DNA of 64,000 nt from Cobetia amphilecti (lineage in GTDB: Bacteria > Pseudomonadota > Gammaproteobacteria > Pseudomonadales > Halomonadaceae). Made by a program: the position numbers and the translations under genes. Positions 42,266 to 50,651 of this stretch are shown here, piece after piece. Position 1 is the first letter of the stretch; each line of letters begins with the position of its first letter. Location: the NCBI RefSeq assembly GCF_030010415.1, contig NZ_JASCSA010000002.1, one strand, 5' to 3'. The notes beneath the pieces were generated by a model. The model had not been told where the DNA came from and searched no databases. It saw nothing but the letters and a program-made list of their open reading frames with translations.

Positions 42266-43566
42266 TCCCCCAGCGTGATCAGGTCTTGCGCGGCGACCAC
42301 CACATCGACCTGGTCGCCGACTTCCGGCAACTGGCCACCCCGGTTGTTGACCACCACCTGCACGCTGACACCCGCTACCTCGACACGATATTCGGCGTGG
42401 CTGCCGCGGTAGAGTCGCTCCTGCACTCGGCCCGGCAAGTGGTTCTCCAGCACGTCGTGACGCTCGAACTCGCTGGCGGGTCGCCGGCGCAGGTCCAGCG
42501 TCTCGGGACGCAACAGCAGCAGACTGCCAGTGCCCGGCGCCTGTGCGGTCAGTACGCCCAGCGGCGTGGTCAGTCGGATGGCGTCACTGCGGCTGTCATC
42601 GCGAGCCGTGACGTCGAACAGATTGGCATGGCCCATGAAGCGCGCCACGAAGGCATTGGCCGGACGCTCGTAGATCTCACGCGGCGAGCCCACCTGCTGG
42701 AGGCTGCCGCTGTCGAGCACCGCAATGCGGTCCGACATCACCATCGCTTCCTGCTGATCATGGGTGACGAAGACGAAGGTCATGCCCAGGCGCTTCTGCA
42801 GGCGCAGCAGCTCGATCTGGATCTGGCTGCGCAGGCCGGCATCCAGCGCCGACAGCGGCTCATCCAGCAGCAGCACATCCGGCTCGCAGACCAGCGCCCG
42901 CGCCAGCGCGATGCGCTGACGCTGACCACCGGAGAGCTGGTCGACCCGGCGATCGATCAGGCTGCCCAGCTTGATGAACTCCGCCATCTCGGCAACCCTG
43001 GCCTCGCGCTCCCGGGGGGCGACACCGCGCATCTTCAGGCCGAATGCCAGGTTGTCGCGCACCGACAGATGCGGAAACAGCGCATAGGACTGAAAGACCG
43101 TGTTGACGCTGCGCTGATGCGGCGGCACCTCGGTGACATCCCGCCCGCCGATCACCACTTGACCTTCATCCAGCGCCTCGAGACCGGCCAGAATCCGCAA
43201 CAGTGTCGTCTTGCCACAGCCCGAAGGCCCCAGCAGCGTGAAGAACTCGCCGGGCTGGATGCTCAGGTCCACGCCATCCAGCGCCGCCACCTCATTGCCG
43301 AAGCGCTTGTGCAGCCCCTTGAGCTGGATGGAGGATGCCGCGCGTCGCGGCAGCGCGGGCTGATCCGCATTGGTGCCGTGGCTCTCGCCGACGCTCTCAT
43401 TGACGGTATCGCCAAGGTTCTCACCGGCATTATCGTCGAAGCTCTCACCGACATGCTCACTGACGCTTTCGCTGGCGTGCGTGCCGCCAGGCGCCCGCAC
43501 GCCGGCAGGCTTTCTCGTCGTGTGCTGCTCGGGCGTACCAGCGTCCTTGCCATCCACCGCGCTCAT
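42262..43566 (-). CDS. potG: Polyamine ABC transporter ATPase PotG, with long acidic N-terminal extension
   Basis: ATPase of the importer. ATG 43566 follows AAGGGAGG. The 434 residues show Walker A GPSGCGKTT, signature LSGGQRQR, Walker B VLLLDEPLSALD, the switch histidine FVTHDQQEA and a C-terminal TOBE domain. E. coli PotG has 377 residues; here about 75 residues precede the ABC domain, including imperfect repeats rich in S, E, D, G and V (SESVSEHVGES, DNAGENLGDTVNESVGES). Such an extension is not needed for the ATPase fold and looks like a low-complexity expansion. Confidence 0.94.
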   Translation of the reverse strand: MSAVDGKDAGTPEQHTTRKPAGVRAPGGTHASESVSEHVGESFDDNAGENLGDTVNESVGESHGTNADQPALPRRAASSIQLKGLHKRFGNEVAALDGVDLSIQPGEFFTLLGPSGCGKTTLLRILAGLEALDEGQVVIGGRDVTEVPPHQRSVNTVFQSYALFPHLSVRDNLAFGLKMRGVAPREREARVAEMAEFIKLGSLIDRRVDQLSGGQRQRIALARALVCEPDVLLLDEPLSALDAGLRSQIQIELLRLQKRLGMTFVFVTHDQQEAMVMSDRIAVLDSGSLQQVGSPREIYERPANAFVARFMGHANLFDVTARDDSRSDAIRLTTPLGVLTAQAPGTGSLLLLRPETLDLRRRPASEFERHDVLENHLPGRVQERLYRGSHAEYRVEVAGVSVQVVVNNRGGQLPEVGDQVDVVVAAQDLITLGE

Positions 43567-43665
43567 CGCGCCTCCCTTGCGATTACTCACCAGTCGTTTC
43601 CAGCTCTTGGGCTGTCGGGGTGTTCAACAGTGTCAAATGTGCAGCACCTTCATCATGGCCTCGGC

Positions 43666-45015
43666 CTAGAGCCGATCACGCAACGTGTAGAAGCTGGTCG
43701 CCAGGACCAGCAGAGGAGTTCGCAGCCAGCGCCCGCCCACGAAGGGGCGGTGCGGCATGGCGGCAAAGATATCGAAACGTTCTGCCTGACCGGCGATGGT
43801 CTCGGCGACCAGCTTGCCCGCCAATCCTGCAAGCGACATGCCATGTCCCGAGTAGCCCTGGGCGTAATAGACATTCGGCGCAAGACGCCCTAAGTCCGGC
43901 GCGCGATTCATGGTGATGGCCACGTCACCGCCCCAGCGGTAATCGATCGCCACGCCATCGAGCACCGGAAACAGGCGGCGAATCTTGCTGTCCATGCGCG
44001 CCTTGAGGCCACGCGGCTCCTGACCGGTATAGCTCACCTCACCGCCATACAGCAGGCGCCTGTCGGCAGAAAGACTGTAGTAGTCGAGCACGAAGTTGGC
44101 ATCGGAAAGCGCGTCATCCTGCGGCAGGACCTGCGCGACCTGAGCCTCGCTGAGCGGTTCGGTGGCGACGATGTAATTGGCGACGCGCATGATGCGCTCT
44201 TCCAGCGAGGCGACGAGGCCATTGAGGTAGGCATTGGTGGCCACGACCACGAATTCGGCGCTCACGCAGCCATGCTCGGTATGGATACGAGCACGCCGTG
44301 ACGTGCCATCGGGTGTATCGCCGCTCTGGCCGTGGTCGAGCTGACGCACCCGGCTCTGTTCGCAGAGCGTGACGCCGGCCTGCTGGGCAGCTCGCGCAAG
44401 TCCGAGGGTATAGTTGAGCGGATGCAGATGACCGCCCTCGCCATCATGCAACGCGCCCGGATAGGCGTCGGTGACGACCCGCTCGCGCAGCGCATCGCCC
44501 TGCAGCCACTGCAGCGCGTGATAGTCGTAATCGCGTGCCATGCGCGCCTGGAACTCCTGCAGTTCGCGCACATGACGCGGCTTGACCGCGGCATGCAGGT
44601 AGCCCTGGGTGAAATCGCAGGGAATCTGATGCCGGGCGACCAGCTCGGCGGTCAGGCGCACGGACTCGCGGCTCATCTCCCAGATGGCGCGTGCCTGCTC
44701 GCGCCCCAGCGCCTTCTCGACCGTCGCGATATCGGTGCCGAGCCCCGGCAGGATCTGGCCGCCACTGCGCCCGGAGGCCCCGAAACCGATGGTCTGCGCT
44801 TCCAGCAGAATGACCGAATAGCCACGCTCGGCGAGATGCAGCGCAGCGGAGCAGCCCGTGACACCGCCGCCGATCACGCAGACATCGGCACGCTGCTCAC
44901 CAGCTAGAGGCGGGCATGGGTCAAGCGTCACACGCTGGCTGGCCTGGTAGTAGGAATACGAACCAGCACACTCGCTCTGCGTGCCTGATCTGAAGCCGCC
45001 CATGCACCTCCTCAT
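43666..45015 (-). CDS. FAD-dependent amine oxidoreductase, second PuuB-like enzyme
   Basis: DAO-family oxidase like PuuB/OrdL. The 449 residues have VCVIGGGVTGCSAALHLAERG (FAD), GFGASGRSGGQILPGLG and YYAQGYSGHGMSLAGLAGK. It shares plan but not close sequence with the PuuB at 35242: the NGGQIVNSYSRD segment of PuuB is SGGQILPGLGTD here, pointing to a different glutamylated amine. Starts at ATG 45015 or ATG 45003 (AGGAGG only 3 nt before the latter) are both possible. It heads the potGHI-potF-potF-ligase unit. Confidence 0.87.
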   Translation of the reverse strand: MRRCMGGFRSGTQSECAGSYSYYQASQRVTLDPCPPLAGEQRADVCVIGGGVTGCSAALHLAERGYSVILLEAQTIGFGASGRSGGQILPGLGTDIATVEKALGREQARAIWEMSRESVRLTAELVARHQIPCDFTQGYLHAAVKPRHVRELQEFQARMARDYDYHALQWLQGDALRERVVTDAYPGALHDGEGGHLHPLNYTLGLARAAQQAGVTLCEQSRVRQLDHGQSGDTPDGTSRRARIHTEHGCVSAEFVVVATNAYLNGLVASLEERIMRVANYIVATEPLSEAQVAQVLPQDDALSDANFVLDYYSLSADRRLLYGGEVSYTGQEPRGLKARMDSKIRRLFPVLDGVAIDYRWGGDVAITMNRAPDLGRLAPNVYYAQGYSGHGMSLAGLAGKLVAETIAGQAERFDIFAAMPHRPFVGGRWLRTPLLVLATSFYTLRDRL

Positions 45016-45023
45016 CCGCTCTT

Positions 45024-45099
45024 GTTGATTTTATTCACCATCGACTGGAATATTTTCGATATTTACCATACGTTTCGCTGGAATGCTGCATGTTGATTG
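45024..45099 (-). promoter_or_regulatory. Control region of the transport unit with operator-like motifs
   Basis: On the minus strand AATCAACAT (plus 45090-45098) and GGTGAATAAAATCAACA (plus 45024-45040) repeat the AATCAACA core of the puuD and puuB operators, 66 bp apart and flanking AT-rich sequence suited to a promoter. No clear -35/-10 pair was fixed. PuuR control is inferred. Confidence 0.45.
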
Positions 45100-45202
45100 C
45101 GCTGCATGGGAGAAATCTTCAACACCCCACGGCATTGGCGCACCCTGGTGGTGCGCACACCCGGCATGCGCAGCGCCGGCCGCTCCACCACAACATGCGA
45201 CA

Positions 45203-45240
45203 AAAAAGCCCCGCCAGCCAGAAAGGCTGCGGGGCTTTTT
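45203..45240 (-). terminator. Terminator after moeB
   Basis: AAAAAGCCCCGC pairs with GCGGGGCTTTTT, extended inside by AGCC/GGCT beyond one bulged base; a run of six T follows on the minus strand. It ends the moeB unit before the transport unit begins. Confidence 0.85.
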
Positions 45241-45318
45241 AGAGATATGCTGTCTTGGAGACAGACTGTCCTGGAGACATGCTGACTTGGAGATATACCG
45301 TCGATTTGACCGGCTACA

Positions 45319-46071
45319 TCATGACGCTTGACCACACACCTGGCAGCCGGGGTCGCGCTTGAGGCCCATGCGCCGCCATTCACCACTGAGGCCATCGAAG
45401 GTGGCCAGGCCGCGATGCACGCTGCCGGCACCGCTGATCAGCTTGAGCGCTTCCAGCGCCTGGAAGGCGCCGATGATGCCGACCAGCGGCGCGATGACCC
45501 CGCTCTCGGCACAGGTCAGCTCTTCATCGCCCAGCTCATCCGGCGGATACAGACAGCCATAACACGGCGCCTGTGGCTCACGGCGATCGAACACCGCCAG
45601 CTGGCCGGAGAAGCGTATCGCGGCGCCGGACACCAGCGGGGTGCCCGCTGCCACGCAGGCGGCGTTGATCGGGAAGCGCGAGCTGAAGCGATCGGTGCAA
45701 TCGAGCACCACGTCTGCGGCGGCCACCTGCTCGGACAGCGCCTCACCCTGCAGCCGCTCTGACAACGCGATCACCTCGGTATCGGGATTGATCGCCAACA
45801 GCGAGGCGGCGAGTGATTGCGCCTTGGGCTGATCGATGTCGGCGTCACCATGGGCGATCTGGCGCTGCAGATTGGACAGCTCGACGTGGTCATCATCGGC
45901 CACCACCAGGGTGCCGATGCCCGCGGCTGCCAGATAGAGCGCTGCCGGGCAGCCCAGGCCACCCGCCCCGATCACCAGAACCCGCGCCGCCAACAGGCGC
46001 TGCTGCCCGGCGATGTCGACCTGAGGGAGCAGGATCTGGCGCGAGTAGCGCAGCAATTGCGAATCTTGCAT
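45319..46071 (-). CDS. moeB: MoeB/ThiF-family sulfur-carrier adenylyltransferase
   Basis: E1-like enzyme that adenylates the C-terminal glycine of MoaD (or ThiS). The start at ATG 46071 gives MQDSQLLRYSRQILLPQVD, the usual opening. The 250 residues show the nucleotide motif VLVIGAGGLGCPAALYLAAAG, the catalytic-side Asp in DDDHVELSNLQRQI, and two CxxC pairs (CYGC, CQVC) for structural zinc. It has no rhodanese domain. Close to prfA-prmC, as in Pseudomonas; MoeB is favoured over ThiF by context. Confidence 0.88.
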   Translation of the reverse strand: MQDSQLLRYSRQILLPQVDIAGQQRLLAARVLVIGAGGLGCPAALYLAAAGIGTLVVADDDHVELSNLQRQIAHGDADIDQPKAQSLAASLLAINPDTEVIALSERLQGEALSEQVAAADVVLDCTDRFSSRFPINAACVAAGTPLVSGAAIRFSGQLAVFDRREPQAPCYGCLYPPDELGDEELTCAESGVIAPLVGIIGAFQALEALKLISGAGSVHRGLATFDGLSGEWRRMGLKRDPGCQVCGQAS

Positions 46072-46143
46072 GGGAGAAAAGCCGCCTATCGGTAAATGAA
46101 GTGAGAAGCCATGAGCCCTGCCCGACAACAACAGGGCTTGCCA

Positions 46144-46644
46144 TTACTTGGCATCCAGCTCCTCGATATCGGGCACATGCAGCGAGAACTGCTCCTTGAC
46201 CTCTTCCATCACCACATAACTCTTGGATTCCTTGACGCCGGGCAGCGTCAGCACCACATCGCCGAGCAGCTGACGATAGGCGGACATTTCCGGAATCCGG
46301 CACTTGAGGATGTAGTCGAACTGACCGGAGACCAGATGACATTCCTGGATCTGCGGCAGCTTGGAGACGGCGCGGCGGAATTCATCGAACACCGACGGCG
46401 ACTGCGTCTCGAGACTGATCTCGACGAAGACCAGCAGATTGGCCTTGAGCGCCTTGGGGTCGAGAACCGCCTTGTAACCGCGGATGACGCCGGCGCGCTC
46501 GAGGCGCTTGACGCGCTCCAGGCACGGCGTGGTGGAAAGGCCGACCTCCGAGGCGAGGTCGACATAGGAGATACGGGCATTCTCTTGCAGGCAACGCAGA
46601 ATCTTGAGGTCGATGCGGTCCAGAGAGCGTGATTTTGCTTTCAT
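46144..46644 (-). CDS. lrp: Lrp/AsnC-family transcriptional regulator
   Basis: DNA-binding regulator that senses amino acids. The start at ATG 46644 (MKAKSRSLDRIDLKIL) matches Lrp proteins. The 166 residues have an N-terminal winged helix-turn-helix (about 8-60, ISYVDLASEVGLSTTPCLERVKRLE) and a C-terminal RAM ligand domain (about 70-155). Length and the start resemble the global Lrp (164 residues in E. coli) more than the single-target AsnC. It may control nearby amine or amino-acid genes, but no target is shown. Confidence 0.9.
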   Translation of the reverse strand: MKAKSRSLDRIDLKILRCLQENARISYVDLASEVGLSTTPCLERVKRLERAGVIRGYKAVLDPKALKANLLVFVEISLETQSPSVFDEFRRAVSKLPQIQECHLVSGQFDYILKCRIPEMSAYRQLLGDVVLTLPGVKESKSYVVMEEVKEQFSLHVPDIEELDAK

Positions 46645-46945
46645 TGTAATAGTTTTCCCAGCAGGGTGACTTGCAGCAGGATCATCCGTGCTCCTGGCTT
46701 CCGTGCAGTCAGGCCGTCGGATAACAAGGGGGTTATCAGATGACCATGCCAATCATGCAGGTTCATTACTATCATACCCGGCCAACAGGGGATACGCCTT
46801 CACTGGCGGTACTGTGACGAGGATTCCACGCAGACTCCACTGAAAACGGTGGAATGCACTACAGGGGTGCCAAGCGCGAGGATGTCAGCGGGGAGCACGC
46901 ACGGGCGCCACTACACGGGCACCGCTAGACGGTGCCCGGCGAGCA
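46645..46945. other. prmC-lrp intergenic region
   Basis: About 300 bp with no gene. It contains an inverted repeat GATAAC-N6-GTTATC (46720-46737), about 75 bp upstream of the Lrp-family start, possibly an autoregulatory site. No T-tailed terminator for prmC was found. Confidence 0.35.
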
Positions 46946-47794
46946 TCAGGCCAGCTTGCCCAGCGTGATGCGTTCGCGCCCGCCCAGGTCTTCCAGGGTC
47001 TCGACGTCGATGAAGCCGCCGGCACGCAATGCCTCGCGCACTTCATTGCCCTGGGTGAGACCATGCTCCAGCATCAAGTGACCGCCTGCGGTCAGGTGCT
47101 GCGGCGCAGTGGCGATCAGATGCAGGAAGTCCGCCAGCCCTGCCTCGGCCGCGACCAGCGCCGAGCGCGGCTCGAAGCGCACATCGCCGAGCGCCAGATG
47201 CGGGTCATCATCGGCCAGATAAGGGGGGTTGGCGGTAATCAGCGCAAAGCCGCTCTCGGTGACGGCACTGAACCAGTCACTTTGGCGGAATTCGGCATTG
47301 GCGATCGCCAGACGCTCGGCATTGCCGCGGGCAAGTTGCACGGCCTCCTCGATGAGATCGACCCCCAACACCTGCCACTGCGGGCGATGACGCGCAAAGG
47401 CCAGCGCGATGGCGCCGGTGCCAGTGCCGAGATCCAGCAGCTTGCCGCTGGTGGCCTCGGCCAGTTCCAGCGCGCATTCCACCATCACCTCGGTGTCCGG
47501 GCGCGGAATCAGCGTGGCCGGTGAACAGGCCAGCGTCAGGCCATAGAACTCACGCCGCCCGAGCAGATGCGCCACGGGATGGCCCTCGGCGCGACGCGCC
47601 AGCAGCGCCTCGAAACGTGCCACGCCCTCGGCGCCGGCCTCGCTCTCGAGATCACGATCGCCCCAGGTGTAGAACCAGGTGCGCTCACGCCCCATTACCT
47701 CGCCCAGCAGCAGCTCGGCATCCAGACGCGGAGAATCGCTGCCCGCCTCGCTCAGACGGGCAGTCGCGGCTGCCAGGGTGACATCGATTCTCAC
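46946..47794 (-). CDS. prmC: Release-factor glutamine methyltransferase PrmC
   Basis: Methylates the glutamine of the GGQ motif in release factors RF1 and RF2 using SAM. The 282 residues have an N-terminal helical domain and a Rossmann methyltransferase core with DLGTGTG (121-127) and the substrate-binding NPPY (189-192). Its start lies one base after the prfA stop, so enzyme and substrate genes are coupled. Confidence 0.96.
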   Translation of the reverse strand: MRIDVTLAAATARLSEAGSDSPRLDAELLLGEVMGRERTWFYTWGDRDLESEAGAEGVARFEALLARRAEGHPVAHLLGRREFYGLTLACSPATLIPRPDTEVMVECALELAEATSGKLLDLGTGTGAIALAFARHRPQWQVLGVDLIEEAVQLARGNAERLAIANAEFRQSDWFSAVTESGFALITANPPYLADDDPHLALGDVRFEPRSALVAAEAGLADFLHLIATAPQHLTAGGHLMLEHGLTQGNEVREALRAGGFIDVETLEDLGGRERITLGKLA

Positions 47795-47795
47795 C

Positions 47796-48881
47796 TTATT
47801 GCTCCTGCAGTGCGGTCAGCTGATCGGCCTGGTATTCCACCACCAGCGGCTCGATCACTTCGTCCAGCTGGCCGGCGATCACTTCATTGAGCTTGTAGAG
47901 CGTCAGATTGATGCGGTGATCGGTCAGACGTCCCTGCGGGAAGTTGTAGGTCCGGATGCGCTCGGAGCGATCCCCAGAGCCGACCAGCTTGCGACGGGCA
48001 TCGGAGGTGGCCTGTGCCTGGGTGTCCACCGCGGCCTGCTTGAGACGCGCCGCCAGCAGTGACATGGCGCGCGCACGGTTCTTGTGCTGGCTGCGCTCGT
48101 CCTGACACTCCACCACCACGCCGGTGGGCAGGTGGGTGATGCGAATCGCGGAATCGGTAGTGTTGACGTGCTGACCACCGGCACCGGAGCTGCGATAGGT
48201 ATCCACGCGCAGGTCGGCCGGATTGATGTCGACGTCACCGACTTCATCGGCCTCGGGCATCACCGCCACGGTGCAGGCCGAGGTATGGATACGCCCCTGG
48301 GATTCGGTGGCGGGCACGCGCTGCACGCGGTGCGCGCCGGACTCGAACTTGAGGCGCGAGTAGACGCCCTCGCCCTTCACGCGGGCGATGACTTCCTTGA
48401 AGCCGCCGTGCTCGCCGTGGCTGGCGCTGACGGTCTCGACCTTCCAGCCCTTGAGCTCGGCGTAGCGCGAATACATCTTGAACAGGTCACCGGCGAACAG
48501 CGCCGCCTCGTCACCGCCCGTGCCAGCACGCACCTCGAGGAAGACGTTGGCACCGTCATCCGGGTCACGCGGAATCAGCAGCTGGGTGATCTCGGCTTCC
48601 AGCGTCTCGAGCGCCGCATCGGTATCGCGGACTTCCTCACGCGCCATGTCGCGCATCTCGGGATCACTGTCCTCCGCCATCGCCAGCGCGGCGTCACGGT
48701 CTTCGTTCAGGCCGCGATGGCGGCGCCATGCCTCGATCAATGGCTCAAGCTCGGCATACTCCCGCGACAGGTCGCGGAACCTGGTCTGGTTCCCGATCAC
48801 TTCGGGCTCCGACAACAGTGCGGAGATCTCCTCGAAGCGGTCATGGAAGGTGTCGAGCTTGGTGATGAGGCTGTCTTTCAT
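47796..48881 (-). CDS. prfA: Peptide chain release factor 1
   Basis: Reads UAA and UAG stop codons and triggers peptide release. The 361 residues carry the tripeptide anticodon P190-A191-T192 and the catalytic GGQ at 235-237, both class-defining for RF1. Start overlaps the hemA stop by 4 bp, giving the hemA-prfA-prmC arrangement of most gammaproteobacteria. Confidence 0.98.
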   Translation of the reverse strand: MKDSLITKLDTFHDRFEEISALLSEPEVIGNQTRFRDLSREYAELEPLIEAWRRHRGLNEDRDAALAMAEDSDPEMRDMAREEVRDTDAALETLEAEITQLLIPRDPDDGANVFLEVRAGTGGDEAALFAGDLFKMYSRYAELKGWKVETVSASHGEHGGFKEVIARVKGEGVYSRLKFESGAHRVQRVPATESQGRIHTSACTVAVMPEADEVGDVDINPADLRVDTYRSSGAGGQHVNTTDSAIRITHLPTGVVVECQDERSQHKNRARAMSLLAARLKQAAVDTQAQATSDARRKLVGSGDRSERIRTYNFPQGRLTDHRINLTLYKLNEVIAGQLDEVIEPLVVEYQADQLTALQEQ

Positions 48882-50149
48882 GAAGGGTCCTGTGATGAAT
48901 CAGCCGGCGCGAGCAGAAGCGTCTGGGCCGTCTGAAGAATATCCTGGCGATCGTCTCCCGAGGCCTGGCGCAGTGCCAGCGTCGGGTGATGCATGAAGCG
49001 ATTGGCCAGCTGGCGTGCCAGCTGCGCGACCACTTCCTGGGGGTCGCGTCCCTGATCGAGCTCCGCCAGCGCCTGCGCCTCGCATTCGGCGCGCAGTTGC
49101 TCGCCATGGCTGCGGTAGCGCTTGATGACTTCGCCGCCACTGCGCACCCGCTTGAGGTGCAACCAGGCGTTGACGCCCTGGCGAATCAGCTCTTCTGCCT
49201 GGGCAGCGGCCAGCTCGCGGTGGCGACGATTCTCGTCGATCACTTCCTGCAGGTCATCGACCGTATAGAGGAAGACGTCGTCGAGGTCGCCGACCTGCGG
49301 CTCGATATCGCGCGGCACGGCGATGTCGACCATGAACACCGGCTTGTAGCGGCGCTTCTTGAGTGCGCGTTCCACCATGCCCTTGCCGAGAATCGGCAGC
49401 TGGGAAGCGGTGGAGGCTATCACGATATCGGCATTCTCGAGGGCATGTGGAATGCCTTCCAGGCCGATGGCGGTCCCGCCCAGCTCATCGGCCAGACGCT
49501 CGGCGCGCGACACGGTGCGGTTGGCGATGCACAGGTTGGCGATGCCCGCTTCCTTGAGATGGCGCGCGACGAGTTCGATGGTCTCGCCGGCACCGATCAA
49601 CAAGGCGTTGGCCCGCGAGAAGTCATCGAAGATGTGGCTGGCCATGCTGACGGCGGCGTAGGCCACCGAGACGGGGTTCTCGCCGATACCGGTCTCGGTA
49701 CGTACCTGCTTGGCAACCTGGAAGATATGCTGGAAGAGTTGCTCTAGCTCACCGCCCAGCCCCACCGAGTTGCGCGCGAACTGATAGGCGTCCTTGAGCT
49801 GGCCCAGAATCTGCGGCTCGCCCAGTACCATCGAGTCCAGCCCCACCGCGACACGGATCAGGTGGCGTACCGCCTCTTCTCCCAGGTGCTGATAGCTGCA
49901 ACGCGACAGCTCCTCCACCGGCAGGCGATGAAAACGCCCCAGCCACTCGAGCACCGACTTGGCGCCATCGCTGGTCACGCAGTAGAGCTCGGTACGGTTG
50001 CAGGTCGACAGCACCGCCGCTTCGGAGACCGCCGGCAGGCGCTTCAATTCGCCCAGCGCGGCATCGAGCTGCGCAGGCGTGAAAGCAACGCGCTCGCGCA
50101 CGTCAACGGCGGCGGTGCGGTGATTGATGCCAAGGGCAAGAAGGGTCAT
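48878..50149 (-). CDS. hemA: Glutamyl-tRNA reductase
   Basis: NADPH-dependent reduction of Glu-tRNA(Glu) to glutamate-1-semialdehyde, the first step of C5 tetrapyrrole synthesis. ATG 50149 gives the standard MTLLALGINHRTA opening; upstream in-frame codons are not conserved. The 423 residues have catalytic C50 in LSTCNRTELY, the GEPQILGQLK helix, the NADPH motif LLIGAGETIELVARHL and a C-terminal helical dimerisation domain. Length matches E. coli HemA (418). Confidence 0.97.
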   Translation of the reverse strand: MTLLALGINHRTAAVDVRERVAFTPAQLDAALGELKRLPAVSEAAVLSTCNRTELYCVTSDGAKSVLEWLGRFHRLPVEELSRCSYQHLGEEAVRHLIRVAVGLDSMVLGEPQILGQLKDAYQFARNSVGLGGELEQLFQHIFQVAKQVRTETGIGENPVSVAYAAVSMASHIFDDFSRANALLIGAGETIELVARHLKEAGIANLCIANRTVSRAERLADELGGTAIGLEGIPHALENADIVIASTASQLPILGKGMVERALKKRRYKPVFMVDIAVPRDIEPQVGDLDDVFLYTVDDLQEVIDENRRHRELAAAQAEELIRQGVNAWLHLKRVRSGGEVIKRYRSHGEQLRAECEAQALAELDQGRDPQEVVAQLARQLANRFMHHPTLALRQASGDDRQDILQTAQTLLLAPADSSQDPS

Positions 50150-50359
50150 GGAGTCAGTCGTCAGGGTCTGGCCGGCAGGAATCGGCGTCAATGTCAGGCG
50201 GCTCTCGGTGCTGGCCTGCCGCGAGGCCAAGGCCAGGACAGCAGGTAATCCGCGCAGGCTCGGTGCCTTTACACCTGTCGACTCAATGGGGACAAAGGCG
50301 GCTGACATAAAGGCACACAGGGCTGCCGAAGCGGCTGAGATCGTAATATTAGCGCGCTC

Positions 50360-50368
50360 ATTCTACCA
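50360..50368 (-). promoter_or_regulatory. Extended -10 promoter for hemA
   Basis: On the minus strand TGGTAGAAT fits the extended -10 form; the -35 region is poor. It would give a hemA leader of about 200 nt, within a 502-bp divergent gap to the TPR lipoprotein gene that shows no other gene. Confidence 0.4.
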
Positions 50369-50651
50369 CAGCGTCTGTACCACGCGACCCCGCAGCATGT
50401 CGCAGCCGATGAGGATTTTCCATGATGCTGGCAGGCTTTCGCTATCAGCCCGCGCGGCGTATCTGTCGGCATACAAGGCGTCCGGCGGGTCATGCCACTT
50501 GCTTGCATCGGCAACGCTATCCCCGCTCGCCGCCAGCCGTTATGCTGCGAGACACGACGCCTTCGTCAGCGCCACGCTGCGCGCATGACCCGGCCTGCGG
50601 CTCGACCGCCCCGTTCCCTCATCCTGCTCCCACTGACAAACGCGAGGTTGC

